A DNA stretch of 64,000 nucleotides from Microtetraspora sp. NBRC 13810 (lineage in GTDB: Bacteria > Actinomycetota > Actinomycetes > Streptosporangiales > Streptosporangiaceae). The translations under genes were made by a program, and so were the position numbers. Of the stretch, positions 38,509 through 46,724 are shown piece by piece. The stretch spans positions 1-64,000 of the forward strand of contig NZ_BSRQ01000018.1 in NCBI RefSeq assembly GCF_030268685.1, read 5' to 3'. The notes below the pieces were generated by a model. That model was not told the DNA's origin. It did no database searches and saw nothing but the letters and a program-made list of their open reading frames with translations. Every line of letters starts with the position of its first letter. The first letter of the stretch is position 1.

Positions 38509-40169
38509 GAACGACTGTACGCATGGCCGCCGTGACGATCGGGGCCTCCCTCCTCCTCGCGGCCTGCGGCTCCGGCGGCGACACCGGCGACACCGGCGGC
38601 ACCGCGACCGGCGGCTCGCCGGACACCGGCACCCCGCGCCACGGCGGCACCCTGGTGCTCGGCGAGAACGGCCAGGAACCCACCTGCGCCGACCCGCACG
38701 GCAACGCCAGTTCCGACGGCCCCGTGGTCACCGTCCCGGTGTCGGACTCGCTGGTCTGGTTCGACCAGGACGGCACGATCGAACCGTGGCTGGCCGACAG
38801 CTGGACGATCTCGCCCGACGGCCGCACCTACACCTTCAAGCTGCGCCACGGCGTGAAGTTCCACGACGGCTCCGCGTGGAACGCCGAGGCGCTCAAGGCC
38901 AACTTCGAGCACATGCGGGACCCGGCCACCAAGTCCCCGCTGGCCGCGGCGTACATCGCGCCGTACAAGGACAGCAAGGTGATCGACGAGTACACGCTGG
39001 AGGTTCATCTCTCCTCGGCCTACTCGCCGTTCCTCAACGTGCTCGCGCAGGGCTACCTGGGGATGATCTCCGCCAAGCAGATCAAGGAGGCCCCGCAGAC
39101 CATCTGCGACCACCCGATCGGCTCCGGCCCGTTCGTCTTCGACAAGTGGGTCAAGGGACAGAGCATCACCTACCACAAGAACCCGGACTACAACTGGGGT
39201 CCGAAGGGCGCCAAGCACACCGGGCCCGCCTACCTGGACGGGCTGGAGATCCGCTTCCTCGGCGAGGACGCCACCCGCTACAACGCGCTGGCCTCCGGCG
39301 AGGTGGACGCGATCGACTTCACGCCGCCGCAGAACGTCGAGGACGTCAAGGCCAACCCCGACCTCGCCTTCCTCAGCGCGATCCGCCCCGGCCACCCGAT
39401 GTCCTTCTGGCTGAACACCTCCCGCGCCCCGTTCGACGACGTCCGGGTACGGCAGGCGCTGCTCTACTCGGTGGACCGCGAGTCGATCATCAAGGGCATC
39501 TCCTTCGGGCAGTACCGGGTGGCCTCCGGGTTCATCAACTCCTCCACCCCCGACTACGCCAGCGGTCTCGAAGGCAAGATCGAGTACAACCCGGACAAGG
39601 CCGGCAAGCTCCTCGACGAGGCCGGCTGGACCACCAGGGGCGCCGACGGCATCCGCACCAAGGACGGCAAGCGGCTGGTCGCCTACTTCCCGATCGACCC
39701 GACCTTCCCCGCGCAGCGCATGCAGATCGCGGTCCAGACACAGGCCGCGGCCAGGAAGGCCGGCATCGACATCCAGATCCAGACGCCGTCCACCCAGGAG
39801 GTCAGCGACCGCGCGCTGGCCGGCGACTACGACCTGACCTCCGGCCTGTGGGCCACCAACACCGCCGACGTGCTGTGGATCCAGTACTCCTCCAAGAACA
39901 TCACCACCGACGAGCGGCGCGGCCAGAACGTCGCCCGGCTCTCCGACGACGAGGTGGACCGCCTCGTCCAGGAGGCCAGGGAGACCACCGACAAGGCCCG
40001 GCAGACCGAGCTGTACAACCAGGTCCAGGCCAGGCTGATCGAGCTGGTGCCGGCGATCCCGTACTACGAGGACCCGCGGCCGGTCTCCTACAACAGGAAG
40101 GTCCACGACCTGGTCCTGCCGCCCGCCTACCCCTCGCCCTACTTCTACGACACCTGGCTGGACGAATGA
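38505..40169 (+). CDS. ABC transporter substrate-binding lipoprotein 2 (SBP_bac_5)
   Basis: Paralogue of the preceding gene, 554 aa, also a lipoprotein (lipobox LLAAC-GS, about residue 20). A Gly/Thr/Asp-rich linker (residues 23-40) precedes RHGGTLVLGENGQEPTCADPHG. The family blocks VKFHDGSAWNAEALKANFEHM and DDVRVRQALLYSVDRESI are intact. Its ligand pocket residues differ from copy 1 (for example SFWLNTSRAPF against SIWLNTSRAPF, and AIDFTPPQNVEDV against VIDNTPPVNVPDV). Two receptors may therefore feed one permease with different ligands. The start and stop both overlap neighbours as ATGA. Confidence 0.9.
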   Translation: MRTTVRMAAVTIGASLLLAACGSGGDTGDTGGTATGGSPDTGTPRHGGTLVLGENGQEPTCADPHGNASSDGPVVTVPVSDSLVWFDQDGTIEPWLADSWTISPDGRTYTFKLRHGVKFHDGSAWNAEALKANFEHMRDPATKSPLAAAYIAPYKDSKVIDEYTLEVHLSSAYSPFLNVLAQGYLGMISAKQIKEAPQTICDHPIGSGPFVFDKWVKGQSITYHKNPDYNWGPKGAKHTGPAYLDGLEIRFLGEDATRYNALASGEVDAIDFTPPQNVEDVKANPDLAFLSAIRPGHPMSFWLNTSRAPFDDVRVRQALLYSVDRESIIKGISFGQYRVASGFINSSTPDYASGLEGKIEYNPDKAGKLLDEAGWTTRGADGIRTKDGKRLVAYFPIDPTFPAQRMQIAVQTQAAARKAGIDIQIQTPSTQEVSDRALAGDYDLTSGLWATNTADVLWIQYSSKNITTDERRGQNVARLSDDEVDRLVQEARETTDKARQTELYNQVQARLIELVPAIPYYEDPRPVSYNRKVHDLVLPPAYPSPYFYDTWLDE

Positions 40170-41137
40170 ACCGCGTCCTGCGGCTGATCGGGTGGCGGCT
40201 GCTCGCCGGCGCCGGCGTGCTGTGGGGCGCGGCGACCCTGAGCTTCCTGGTCATCCAGTTCACCCCCGGCGATCCCGCCCAGGCGATCGTCGGCGGGGAG
40301 AACGCCGCGCCCACCCCCGAGGTGATCGCCCAGGTCACCCGGGAGTACGGCCTGGACCGGCCGTGGTACGAGCAGTACCTGTCCCACCTGGGCCGGGTGC
40401 TGCACGGTGACCTCGGCACCTCCTACCGGCTGCACGAGCCGGTGACCCAGGCGATCGGCGAGCAGGCGGGCGCCACCGTCGAGCTCGCGCTGGCCGCCGC
40501 GGTCGTCGCGCTGACGCTGTCGGTGGCGGTCGCCCTGGCCACGGCCAGGCGGCGCCGCTGGGTCCGCGGCGCCGCCTCCGGGGCCGAACTGCTCGTCGCC
40601 TCGACGCCGTCGTTCTGGCTCGGCATCCTGCTGCTCACGGTCTTCTCCTTCGGGCTGCGGATCCTGCCGGCCACCGGCAGCCACGGGTTCCGGTCGCTGA
40701 TCCTGCCCGCCTTCGCGCTCGCGCTGCCCATCGCGGGCGTGCTCGGCCACGTGCTGCGCGAGGCGCTGGAGGAGGTGCTGGAGGAGCCGTTCATCGTCAG
40801 CGCCCGCACCCGCGGCCTGGCCGACCTCACCGTGCGGCTCCGGCACGCCCTGCGGCACGCGCTGACCCCGCTGGTCACGATGTCGGGCTACTGGGTGGGC
40901 GCGCTGCTCGGCGGCGCGGTGATCACCGAGACGCTCTTCACCCGGCAGGGGATCGGCCGGCTCCTGATCAGCGCGGTGGACGCCAAGGACCTGCCCGTCG
41001 TGCTCGGCGTCGTGCTGCTCTCCGCCGGGATCTACGTCCTGGTCAACCTCGTGGTGGACCTGCTGTACCTGGTCATCGACCCGCGGCTGCGGGAGGTCCC
41101 GGCGGCGGCCGGACGAGTCGTGGAGGGAGCCGCGTGA
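40166..41137 (+). CDS. ABC transporter permease (DppB-like)
   Basis: Inner-membrane permease of the dipeptide/nickel class, 323 aa, with six predicted helices. The N-terminal block WGAATLSFLVIQFTPGDPAQAIVGG and the later LDRPWYEQYLSHLGRVLHGDLGTSYRL are typical of DppB. The EAA loop is in EPFIVSARTRGLADLTVRLRHALRHALTPL, which docks to the ATPase. GGAVITETLFTRQGIGRLLISAVDAKD is the conserved final periplasmic region. ATG overlaps the upstream stop, and its stop overlaps the next GTG. Confidence 0.93.
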   Translation: MNRVLRLIGWRLLAGAGVLWGAATLSFLVIQFTPGDPAQAIVGGENAAPTPEVIAQVTREYGLDRPWYEQYLSHLGRVLHGDLGTSYRLHEPVTQAIGEQAGATVELALAAAVVALTLSVAVALATARRRRWVRGAASGAELLVASTPSFWLGILLLTVFSFGLRILPATGSHGFRSLILPAFALALPIAGVLGHVLREALEEVLEEPFIVSARTRGLADLTVRLRHALRHALTPLVTMSGYWVGALLGGAVITETLFTRQGIGRLLISAVDAKDLPVVLGVVLLSAGIYVLVNLVVDLLYLVIDPRLREVPAAAGRVVEGAA

Positions 41138-41943
41138 AGGGGATCAGACCGGGAGTGTGGCTGGCCGCGCTGGTCCTCGTCCTGCTCGTGGCCGCCGCCC
41201 TCGCCCCGCACCTGTTCACCGGGCAGGACCCGCTCGCGGTGGACAGCGCGCGGACCCTCCAGCCGCCCAGCGCCGAGCACCTGCTCGGCACCGACGAGAA
41301 CGGCAGGGACGTCTACAGCCGGATCGTCTTCGGCACCAGGACCTCGCTGCTGCTCGGCTTCGGCGCGATCGCGATCGCGCTGGTCGGCGGCGGCCTGCTC
41401 GGGGTGCTGGCCGGGCTCGGCAACCGCTTCGTCGAGGGCCTGATCATGCGCCTGTCCGACGTCGGGCTCGCCTTCCCCGAACTGCTGCTCGCCCTGGTGG
41501 TGATCACCGTGGCCGGCGGCGGCACGTGGAACGCGCTGGTCGCCATCGGCGTGGCCAACATCCCGAACTACGCGCGGGTGGTCCGCGCCCAGACGCTCTC
41601 CATCCGGCGGTCCACCTACGTCGAGGCCGCGCACGCCCTCGGCCTGTCCGGTCCCCGGGTGGTGCTGCGGCACGTGCTGCCGAACGCGGTCAAGCCCGTG
41701 CTCATCCTCGCCACCATCGGCGTCGGCACCGCGCTGGTCGCCGGCTCGGCGCTGAGCTTCCTCGGCCTCGGCACCCCGCCCCCCGAACCCGAATGGGGAT
41801 CGATGCTCTCCACCGCCCGCAACTTCATCTCGCGCGCCTGGTGGTACGGCGTCTTCCCGGGCGCCGCCATCACGCTCACCGTGATCAGCGTGACCGTCGT
41901 CGGCAGATGGCTGCGGCTGCGGTCGGAAGGGAGGACCTCGTGA
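41134..41943 (+). CDS. ABC transporter permease (DppC-like)
   Basis: Second inner-membrane permease, 269 aa, of the DppC class. HLLGTDENGRDVYSRIVFGTRTSLLLG is diagnostic. The EAA loop is in RSTYVEAAHALGLSGPRVVLRHVLPNAVKPVL, and GSALSFLGLGTPPPEPEWGSMLSTARNFI is the usual end. It pairs with the DppB-like protein. The GTG start overlaps the previous stop and the stop overlaps the ATPase GTG. Confidence 0.93.
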   Translation: MKGIRPGVWLAALVLVLLVAAALAPHLFTGQDPLAVDSARTLQPPSAEHLLGTDENGRDVYSRIVFGTRTSLLLGFGAIAIALVGGGLLGVLAGLGNRFVEGLIMRLSDVGLAFPELLLALVVITVAGGGTWNALVAIGVANIPNYARVVRAQTLSIRRSTYVEAAHALGLSGPRVVLRHVLPNAVKPVLILATIGVGTALVAGSALSFLGLGTPPPEPEWGSMLSTARNFISRAWWYGVFPGAAITLTVISVTVVGRWLRLRSEGRTS

Positions 41944-43541
41944 CGGCGGTGCTGCGGGTGGAGAACCTGCGCATCGGATTCGGCGCGGGCACCGTCGTGG
42001 ACGGGATCTCCTTCGAGGTCCGCCGCGGCGAGTGCCTCGCCCTGGTCGGCGAGTCCGGCTCGGGCAAGAGCGTCACCGCGCGCACCCTGGTCGGGCTCAC
42101 CGGCGACGGCGCCACCGTGCGCGCCGACGCGCTCACCTTCGACGGCCGGGACCTCACCCGGCTGCGCGAACGCGACTGGCGCGCGATCCGCGGCGGCCGG
42201 ATCGGCTTCGTGCTCCAGGACGCCCTGGTCTCCCTGGACCCGCTGCGCAGGGTGGGCAAGGAGATCGACGAGGTGCTGGCCGCGCACACCCCGCTGTCCC
42301 GGCGGGCCCGCGCGGAGCGGATCGCCGAACTGCTCGCCCAGGTGGGCGTGCCAGAACCCGGGCTGCGCGCCAGGCAGCTCCCGCACGAGCTGTCCGGCGG
42401 GCTCCGGCAGCGCGCGCTCATCGCCACCGCCATCGCCGGCGAGCCCGAGCTGATCATCGCCGACGAGCCCACCACCGCGCTGGACGTGACCGTCCAGGCC
42501 CAGGTGCTCGACCTGCTCGCGAAACTGAAGAGCGAGGACAGGTCGCTGCTGATCATCAGCCACGACCTGGCCGTGGTGTCCAGGCTCGCAGACCGGGTCG
42601 CGGTGATGAAGGACGGCCGCATCGTCGAGCAGGGGCCGGTCCACCAGGTGCTGCGCGCCCCCGCGCACGACTACACCCGGAGCCTGCTCGCCGCGATCCC
42701 CGCCGAGCACACCAAGGGCACCCGGCTGTCCGGCACCCCGGCGCCCCCGGGGGAACGCCGCCCGCCGGGCGACGTCGTGATCCGGGTGGACGCGGTGACC
42801 AAGTCCTTCCGCGGCCCCGACGGCGTCGCCCGGCAGGCGGTCCGCGACGTGTCCTTCACGCTGCGCGCCGCCGAGACCGTCGGCATCGTGGGCGAGTCGG
42901 GTTCGGGCAAGACCACCACGGCCAGGATCGCGCTCGGCCTCACCGAACCCGACTCCGGCTCGGTCCAGGTGGGCGGCCAGGCGTGGTCCGAGGTCACCGG
43001 CCGGGACCGCCGCGCCCTGCGCCGGAGCGTCCAGGTGGTCTACCAGGATCCGCTGGCGTCCTTCGACCCCCGTTACACCGTCGCCAAGGTGCTCGACGAG
43101 GCGCTCGCCGTCGCCGCCGTGCCCCGCGAACGGCGCAGGGACCGCGCCGTGGAACTCCTCGAACTCGTCGGCCTCGACGCGCGGCACCTGCCCAGGCGGC
43201 CGTTGCAGCTGTCCGGCGGGCAGCGCCAGCGGGTCGCCGTCGCGCGTGCGCTCGCCCCGCGGCCCGCGGTGATCGTCTGCGACGAGCCGGTGTCCGCCCT
43301 GGACGTCTCGGTACAGGCCCAGGTGCTGGACCTGCTGGACGACGTGCAGCGGCGGACCGGCGTCGCCTACCTGTTCATCTCGCACGACCTCGGCGTCGTC
43401 CACCACGCCTGCGACCGGGTCCTGGTGATGAAGGACGGCCAGGTGGTCGAGCAGGGACCGGTGGAGACGGTCTTCACCTCGCCCGAGCACCCGTACACCC
43501 GCGAGCTCATCGCGGCCATTCCCCGGCTGACCGCGGCGTAA
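41940..43541 (+). CDS. Double ATP-binding protein of peptide-type ABC importer
   Basis: Fusion of two ATPases (DppD and DppF type), 533 aa. Domain 1 has Walker A GESGSGKS, signature LSGGLRQRALIA, Walker B LIIADEPTTALDV and the H-loop ISHD. Domain 2 starts near residue 280 and has GESGSGKTTTARIALG, YQDPLASFDPRYTVAKVL, LSGGQRQRVAVARAL and VIVCDEPVSALDV. Both sites look active. Most peptide importers have two separate ATPase genes, though such fusions (GsiA-like) are known for glutathione-type systems, in keeping with sulfur scavenging. The GTG start overlaps the permease stop. Confidence 0.93.
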   Translation: MTAVLRVENLRIGFGAGTVVDGISFEVRRGECLALVGESGSGKSVTARTLVGLTGDGATVRADALTFDGRDLTRLRERDWRAIRGGRIGFVLQDALVSLDPLRRVGKEIDEVLAAHTPLSRRARAERIAELLAQVGVPEPGLRARQLPHELSGGLRQRALIATAIAGEPELIIADEPTTALDVTVQAQVLDLLAKLKSEDRSLLIISHDLAVVSRLADRVAVMKDGRIVEQGPVHQVLRAPAHDYTRSLLAAIPAEHTKGTRLSGTPAPPGERRPPGDVVIRVDAVTKSFRGPDGVARQAVRDVSFTLRAAETVGIVGESGSGKTTTARIALGLTEPDSGSVQVGGQAWSEVTGRDRRALRRSVQVVYQDPLASFDPRYTVAKVLDEALAVAAVPRERRRDRAVELLELVGLDARHLPRRPLQLSGGQRQRVAVARALAPRPAVIVCDEPVSALDVSVQAQVLDLLDDVQRRTGVAYLFISHDLGVVHHACDRVLVMKDGQVVEQGPVETVFTSPEHPYTRELIAAIPRLTAA

Positions 43542-43550
43542 GGAACGACA

Positions 43551-44774
43551 GTGACTCACGTGATCAAGACCGACGAGGAGGCCGTGGAGGTCGCCCGCAC
43601 GCTGGCCCGCGGGTTCGCCGAGGGCGCGGCCCGCAGGGACGCCGAGCGGATCCTGCCGGTGGCCGAGTTGGACGCGCTGTCGGCCAGCGGCCTGCTCGGC
43701 ATCACCGTCCCCGCCGCGTACGGCGGGGCCGGCGTCCGCACGGCCACCCTCGGCGCCGTCATCAGGGAACTGTCCGCCGCCGACGGCAGCATCGGGCAGA
43801 TCCCGCAGAACCACTTCTGGTACGTCGAGGCGCTCAAGGAGAACGGCGCCCCCGAGCTCCAGGAGTTCCTCTTCGCCGAGGTGCTGGCCGGCAAGCGGCT
43901 GGGCAACGCGGCGGTGGACGACCGGGCGCCCGACGGCACCCGGCTCCGCACCCGGCTGCGACCGGCGCCGGACGGCTCCTTCCTCATCTCCGGGCGCAAG
44001 ATCTACTGCACCGGCGCGCTGTTCGCGCACTGGATCCCGGTGATCGCCGTGGACGACGAGGACCGCCACCACACGGCGTACGTGCCACGCGACAGCCCCG
44101 GCCTGACCGTCGTGGACGACTGGGACGGCATGGGACAGCGCACCACGGCCAGCGGCACCGTGGTGCTGCGGGACGTACGGGTGAGCGCCGGGCGGATCGT
44201 GCCCAGCCACCTCACCCACCGGCGGGCGAGCACGTTCCGCAGCTTCGGGCTGCTCATGCACGCCGCCATCGACACCGGGATCGCCGAAGGCGCGCTCGCC
44301 GACGCCGCGGCCTTCCTGCGCGGCTACACCAAGGGCGGCTGGCCGGGGAACGAGGCCACGAGGGTCGTCGAGGATCCCGTGGTGGTCCAGCGGTTCGGCG
44401 AGCTGGCCGTACTCGTCCGGGCCGCGCGCGCCCTGCTGGAGAGCGCCGGGGACGTCGTCGACGAGGCCCGCGAGGCCATCGCCGGCACCGCGGACCCCGA
44501 GGAGGCGGCCCGCTGGGAGGGCGAGGCGGCGGTGGCCATGGCCGCCGCGCGGGCGCAGGCCGACACCGCCGCCCTGCGCGTGACCGGCGAGTGGTTCGAG
44601 CTCGCCGGCGCGGGCTCCTCGCTGCGCGCGCACAACCTGGACCGGCACTGGCGCAACGCGCGCACCCACACCGTGCACGACCCGCGCCGCGCCAAGGTGC
44701 ACGACGTCGGCGACTTCCACCTCAACGGCATCCTCCCCGCCCGCCCCTACGAAACGCGGAGCACACGACCGTGA
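43551..44774 (+). CDS. SfnB-like sulfur-acquisition flavoprotein
   Basis: SfnB/DszC-family oxidoreductase, 407 aa. GLLGITVPAAYGGAGVRTATLG, GSIGQIPQNHFWYVEALKENG and ISGRKIYCTGALFAHWIPV are the family blocks. VVDDWDGMGQRTTASGTVVLRDV and the C-terminal HNLDRHWRNARTHTVHDPRRAK follow. The GSIGQIPQNHF string is typical of SfnB-type proteins that act in organosulfur use. AAGGA lies six bases before the GTG. Its stop overlaps the next gene, so the two monooxygenases are made together and probably act on imported compounds with reduced FMN. Confidence 0.9.
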   Translation: MTHVIKTDEEAVEVARTLARGFAEGAARRDAERILPVAELDALSASGLLGITVPAAYGGAGVRTATLGAVIRELSAADGSIGQIPQNHFWYVEALKENGAPELQEFLFAEVLAGKRLGNAAVDDRAPDGTRLRTRLRPAPDGSFLISGRKIYCTGALFAHWIPVIAVDDEDRHHTAYVPRDSPGLTVVDDWDGMGQRTTASGTVVLRDVRVSAGRIVPSHLTHRRASTFRSFGLLMHAAIDTGIAEGALADAAAFLRGYTKGGWPGNEATRVVEDPVVVQRFGELAVLVRAARALLESAGDVVDEAREAIAGTADPEEAARWEGEAAVAMAAARAQADTAALRVTGEWFELAGAGSSLRAHNLDRHWRNARTHTVHDPRRAKVHDVGDFHLNGILPARPYETRSTRP

Positions 44775-46135
44775 CCGGCATCATCCACTTCAACCTGTTC
44801 GAGATGAACACCGTGGGCCACATCCAGCACGGCCTGTGGACCCACCCCGCCAACCAGCGGCACCGCTACACCGACCTGGAGTACTGGACCGGCCTCGCCC
44901 AGCTGCTGGAACGCGGCCTGTTCGACGCCGTCTTCCTCGCCGACGTGGTCGGCCTCTACGACCGCTACCGGGGCGGCGCGGACACCGCGATCAGCGAGGC
45001 GGTGCAGGTGCCGGCGAACGACCCGCTGCTCGTGGTGCCGGCGATGGCCGCGGTGACCCGCCATCTCGGGTTCGCGGTGACCTTCTCCACCACCTACGAG
45101 CCGCCCTTCGCGCACGCCCGCCGGATGTCCACGCTGGACCACCTGACCAAGGGCCGGGTGGCGTGGAACGTGGTGACCTCCTACCTGCGCGGCGCCGCCA
45201 GGAACTTCGGCCTCGACGACGAGATCGAGCACGACCTGCGTTACGAGATCGCCGAGGAGTACCTGGAGGTGCTCTACAAACTGTGGGAGGGGAGCTGGGA
45301 GGATGGCGCCGTGGTCCGCGACCGGGAGCGCGCCGTTTACACCGATCCGGCCAAGGTGCACCCGATCGACCACGTGGGCAAGCACTTCAGGGTGGCCGGG
45401 CCGCACCTGTCGGAGCCCTCGCCGCAGCGCACCCCGGTCCTCTACCAGGCGGGCAACTCCGAGCGCGGCAAGGACTTCGCGGCCAGGCACGCGGAGGCGA
45501 TCTTCACCGGGGCCCCGTCGCTCGCGGCGCTGCGCGAGGAGATCGCCGACATCAGGCGCCGCGCCGCCGCCTTCGGCCGCGACCCCGACCACGTGAAGGT
45601 CTTCCCCGGCGCCTCGATCATCGTCGGCCGCACCCAGGAGGAGGCCGACGCCAAGGTCGCCGACCTGCAACGGCACATCCGGGTGGAGGGCTTCCTCGCC
45701 CAGCGCGGCAGCGGCATCGACTTCGCGGCCTACGACCCGGACGAGCGGATCGACGACCTCGTGGCCCGCGGCGGCGACTTCACCGAGCGGGCCGTCCGCC
45801 ACCTGGTGGGCAGGGATCTGCGGGTGCGTGACGTGCTCGACTCCATCGGCCGGATCGGCGCGGGCGGCCCGCTCTTCGTCGCCGGCGACCCGGGCACGGT
45901 GGCCGACGAGATCGAGCGCTGGGTGGACGAGACCGGCGCGACCGGCTTCAACCTCATGCAGTACCTGTCCCCGGGCACCGCGGAGGACTTCGTCGACCTG
46001 GTAGTCCCCGAACTCCAGCGCCGCGGCCGCTACCGCACCTCCTACGAGGACACCACCCTCCGCGAACGCCTCCTCGGCCCCGGAATCCACCACCTCCCCC
46101 CCACCCACCCCGGCTCCACCCACCGCAACCTCTGA
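44771..46135 (+). CDS. NtaA/SnaA/DszA-family FMNH2 monooxygenase
   Basis: Luciferase-like FMN-dependent monooxygenase, 454 aa, of the NtaA/SnaA/DszA family that cleaves C-S or C-N bonds. FLADVVGLYDRYRG, PANDPLLVVPAMAAVTRHLGFAVTFSTTYEPPFAHARRMSTLDHLTKGRVAWNVVTSY is the core. RTPVLYQAGNSERGKDFAARHAEAIF and FVAGDPGTVADEIERWVDETGATGFNL complete the family pattern. The substrate cannot be named, since DszA and NtaA-like proteins act on very different molecules. The last ~15 residues (PTHPGSTHRNL) may be part of the repeat-rich DNA that follows the stop. The GTG start overlaps the SfnB stop. Confidence 0.9.
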   Translation: MTGIIHFNLFEMNTVGHIQHGLWTHPANQRHRYTDLEYWTGLAQLLERGLFDAVFLADVVGLYDRYRGGADTAISEAVQVPANDPLLVVPAMAAVTRHLGFAVTFSTTYEPPFAHARRMSTLDHLTKGRVAWNVVTSYLRGAARNFGLDDEIEHDLRYEIAEEYLEVLYKLWEGSWEDGAVVRDRERAVYTDPAKVHPIDHVGKHFRVAGPHLSEPSPQRTPVLYQAGNSERGKDFAARHAEAIFTGAPSLAALREEIADIRRRAAAFGRDPDHVKVFPGASIIVGRTQEEADAKVADLQRHIRVEGFLAQRGSGIDFAAYDPDERIDDLVARGGDFTERAVRHLVGRDLRVRDVLDSIGRIGAGGPLFVAGDPGTVADEIERWVDETGATGFNLMQYLSPGTAEDFVDLVVPELQRRGRYRTSYEDTTLRERLLGPGIHHLPPTHPGSTHRNL

Positions 46136-46724
46136 CCCCCCTCCCCCCACCCATCCCGCTCACCGCCACCTCTGACCCCACCATCCGCCTCCCCGCCACC
46201 TCTGCCCCCACTTCCACCCACCCGCCCCGCTGACCGCCGCCTTTGCCCCCACTTCCACCCACCCGCCCCGCTGACCGCCGCCTTTGCCCCCCACTCCGCC
46301 CCTCCCGCTGACCGCCCCCTCTGGCCCCATTTCCGCTCATCCGTTCTGCCTGCGCCACCTCTGACCCACCGGCCCCCCACAACCCACCGGCCCCTCGCAA
46401 CCCACTGGCTCCACGTCTGCGGCCAGTTCCGCCCGCCCGTCCGCTCCCCGCCTCGTCCCCTTCCCACAGGCCCCTCCGCCCCCGGCTCCTCGCTCTCGCC
46501 GCCCATATCCCCGCCCCCGCCCTGCCCCGGTTCCCGTCCGCCCGGGGCGAGGAGCCCTCTCCCCGGGGATAGGCATGCACGTTTTATGCATAGATGTCTT
46601 GTTTTGCACGAAATGAGCAGTATGGTGGGTTCGGTGTCGGGGGAGGGTGTCCTCCGCGACAGGAGGTGGCTAAGAGGATGGTGAGGAAGAAGCGAGGTCG
46701 CGTAGCCGCTGGGCCGGAGCGGGC
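46136..46724. repeat. 589-bp gene-free gap with tandem repeats
   Basis: The left half is a C-rich, strand-skewed tandem repeat. Units of about 41 bp (such as CTTCCACCCACCCGCCCC then CTGACCGCCGCC at 46211 and 46252) grade into shorter CCACCTCTGACCCC units on both sides (about 46140-46400). Beyond 46560 the DNA becomes more AT-rich (TTTTATGCATAGATG) and probably holds the promoter for the sugar-acid kinase operon. No gene is evident. Confidence 0.7.

Noticed and set aside
41616-44720. 1034-codon minus-strand ORF across the ATPase and SfnB genes
   Set aside because: Antisense shadow caused by high GC; Gly/Ala/Val/Arg-rich with no domains, while the plus strand encodes intact known families.
42032-44770. 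Upstream in-frame extension of the DszA-like gene
   Set aside because: It runs through the ATPase and SfnB genes in the wrong frame; the GTG at 44771 overlaps the previous stop and begins the family N terminus.
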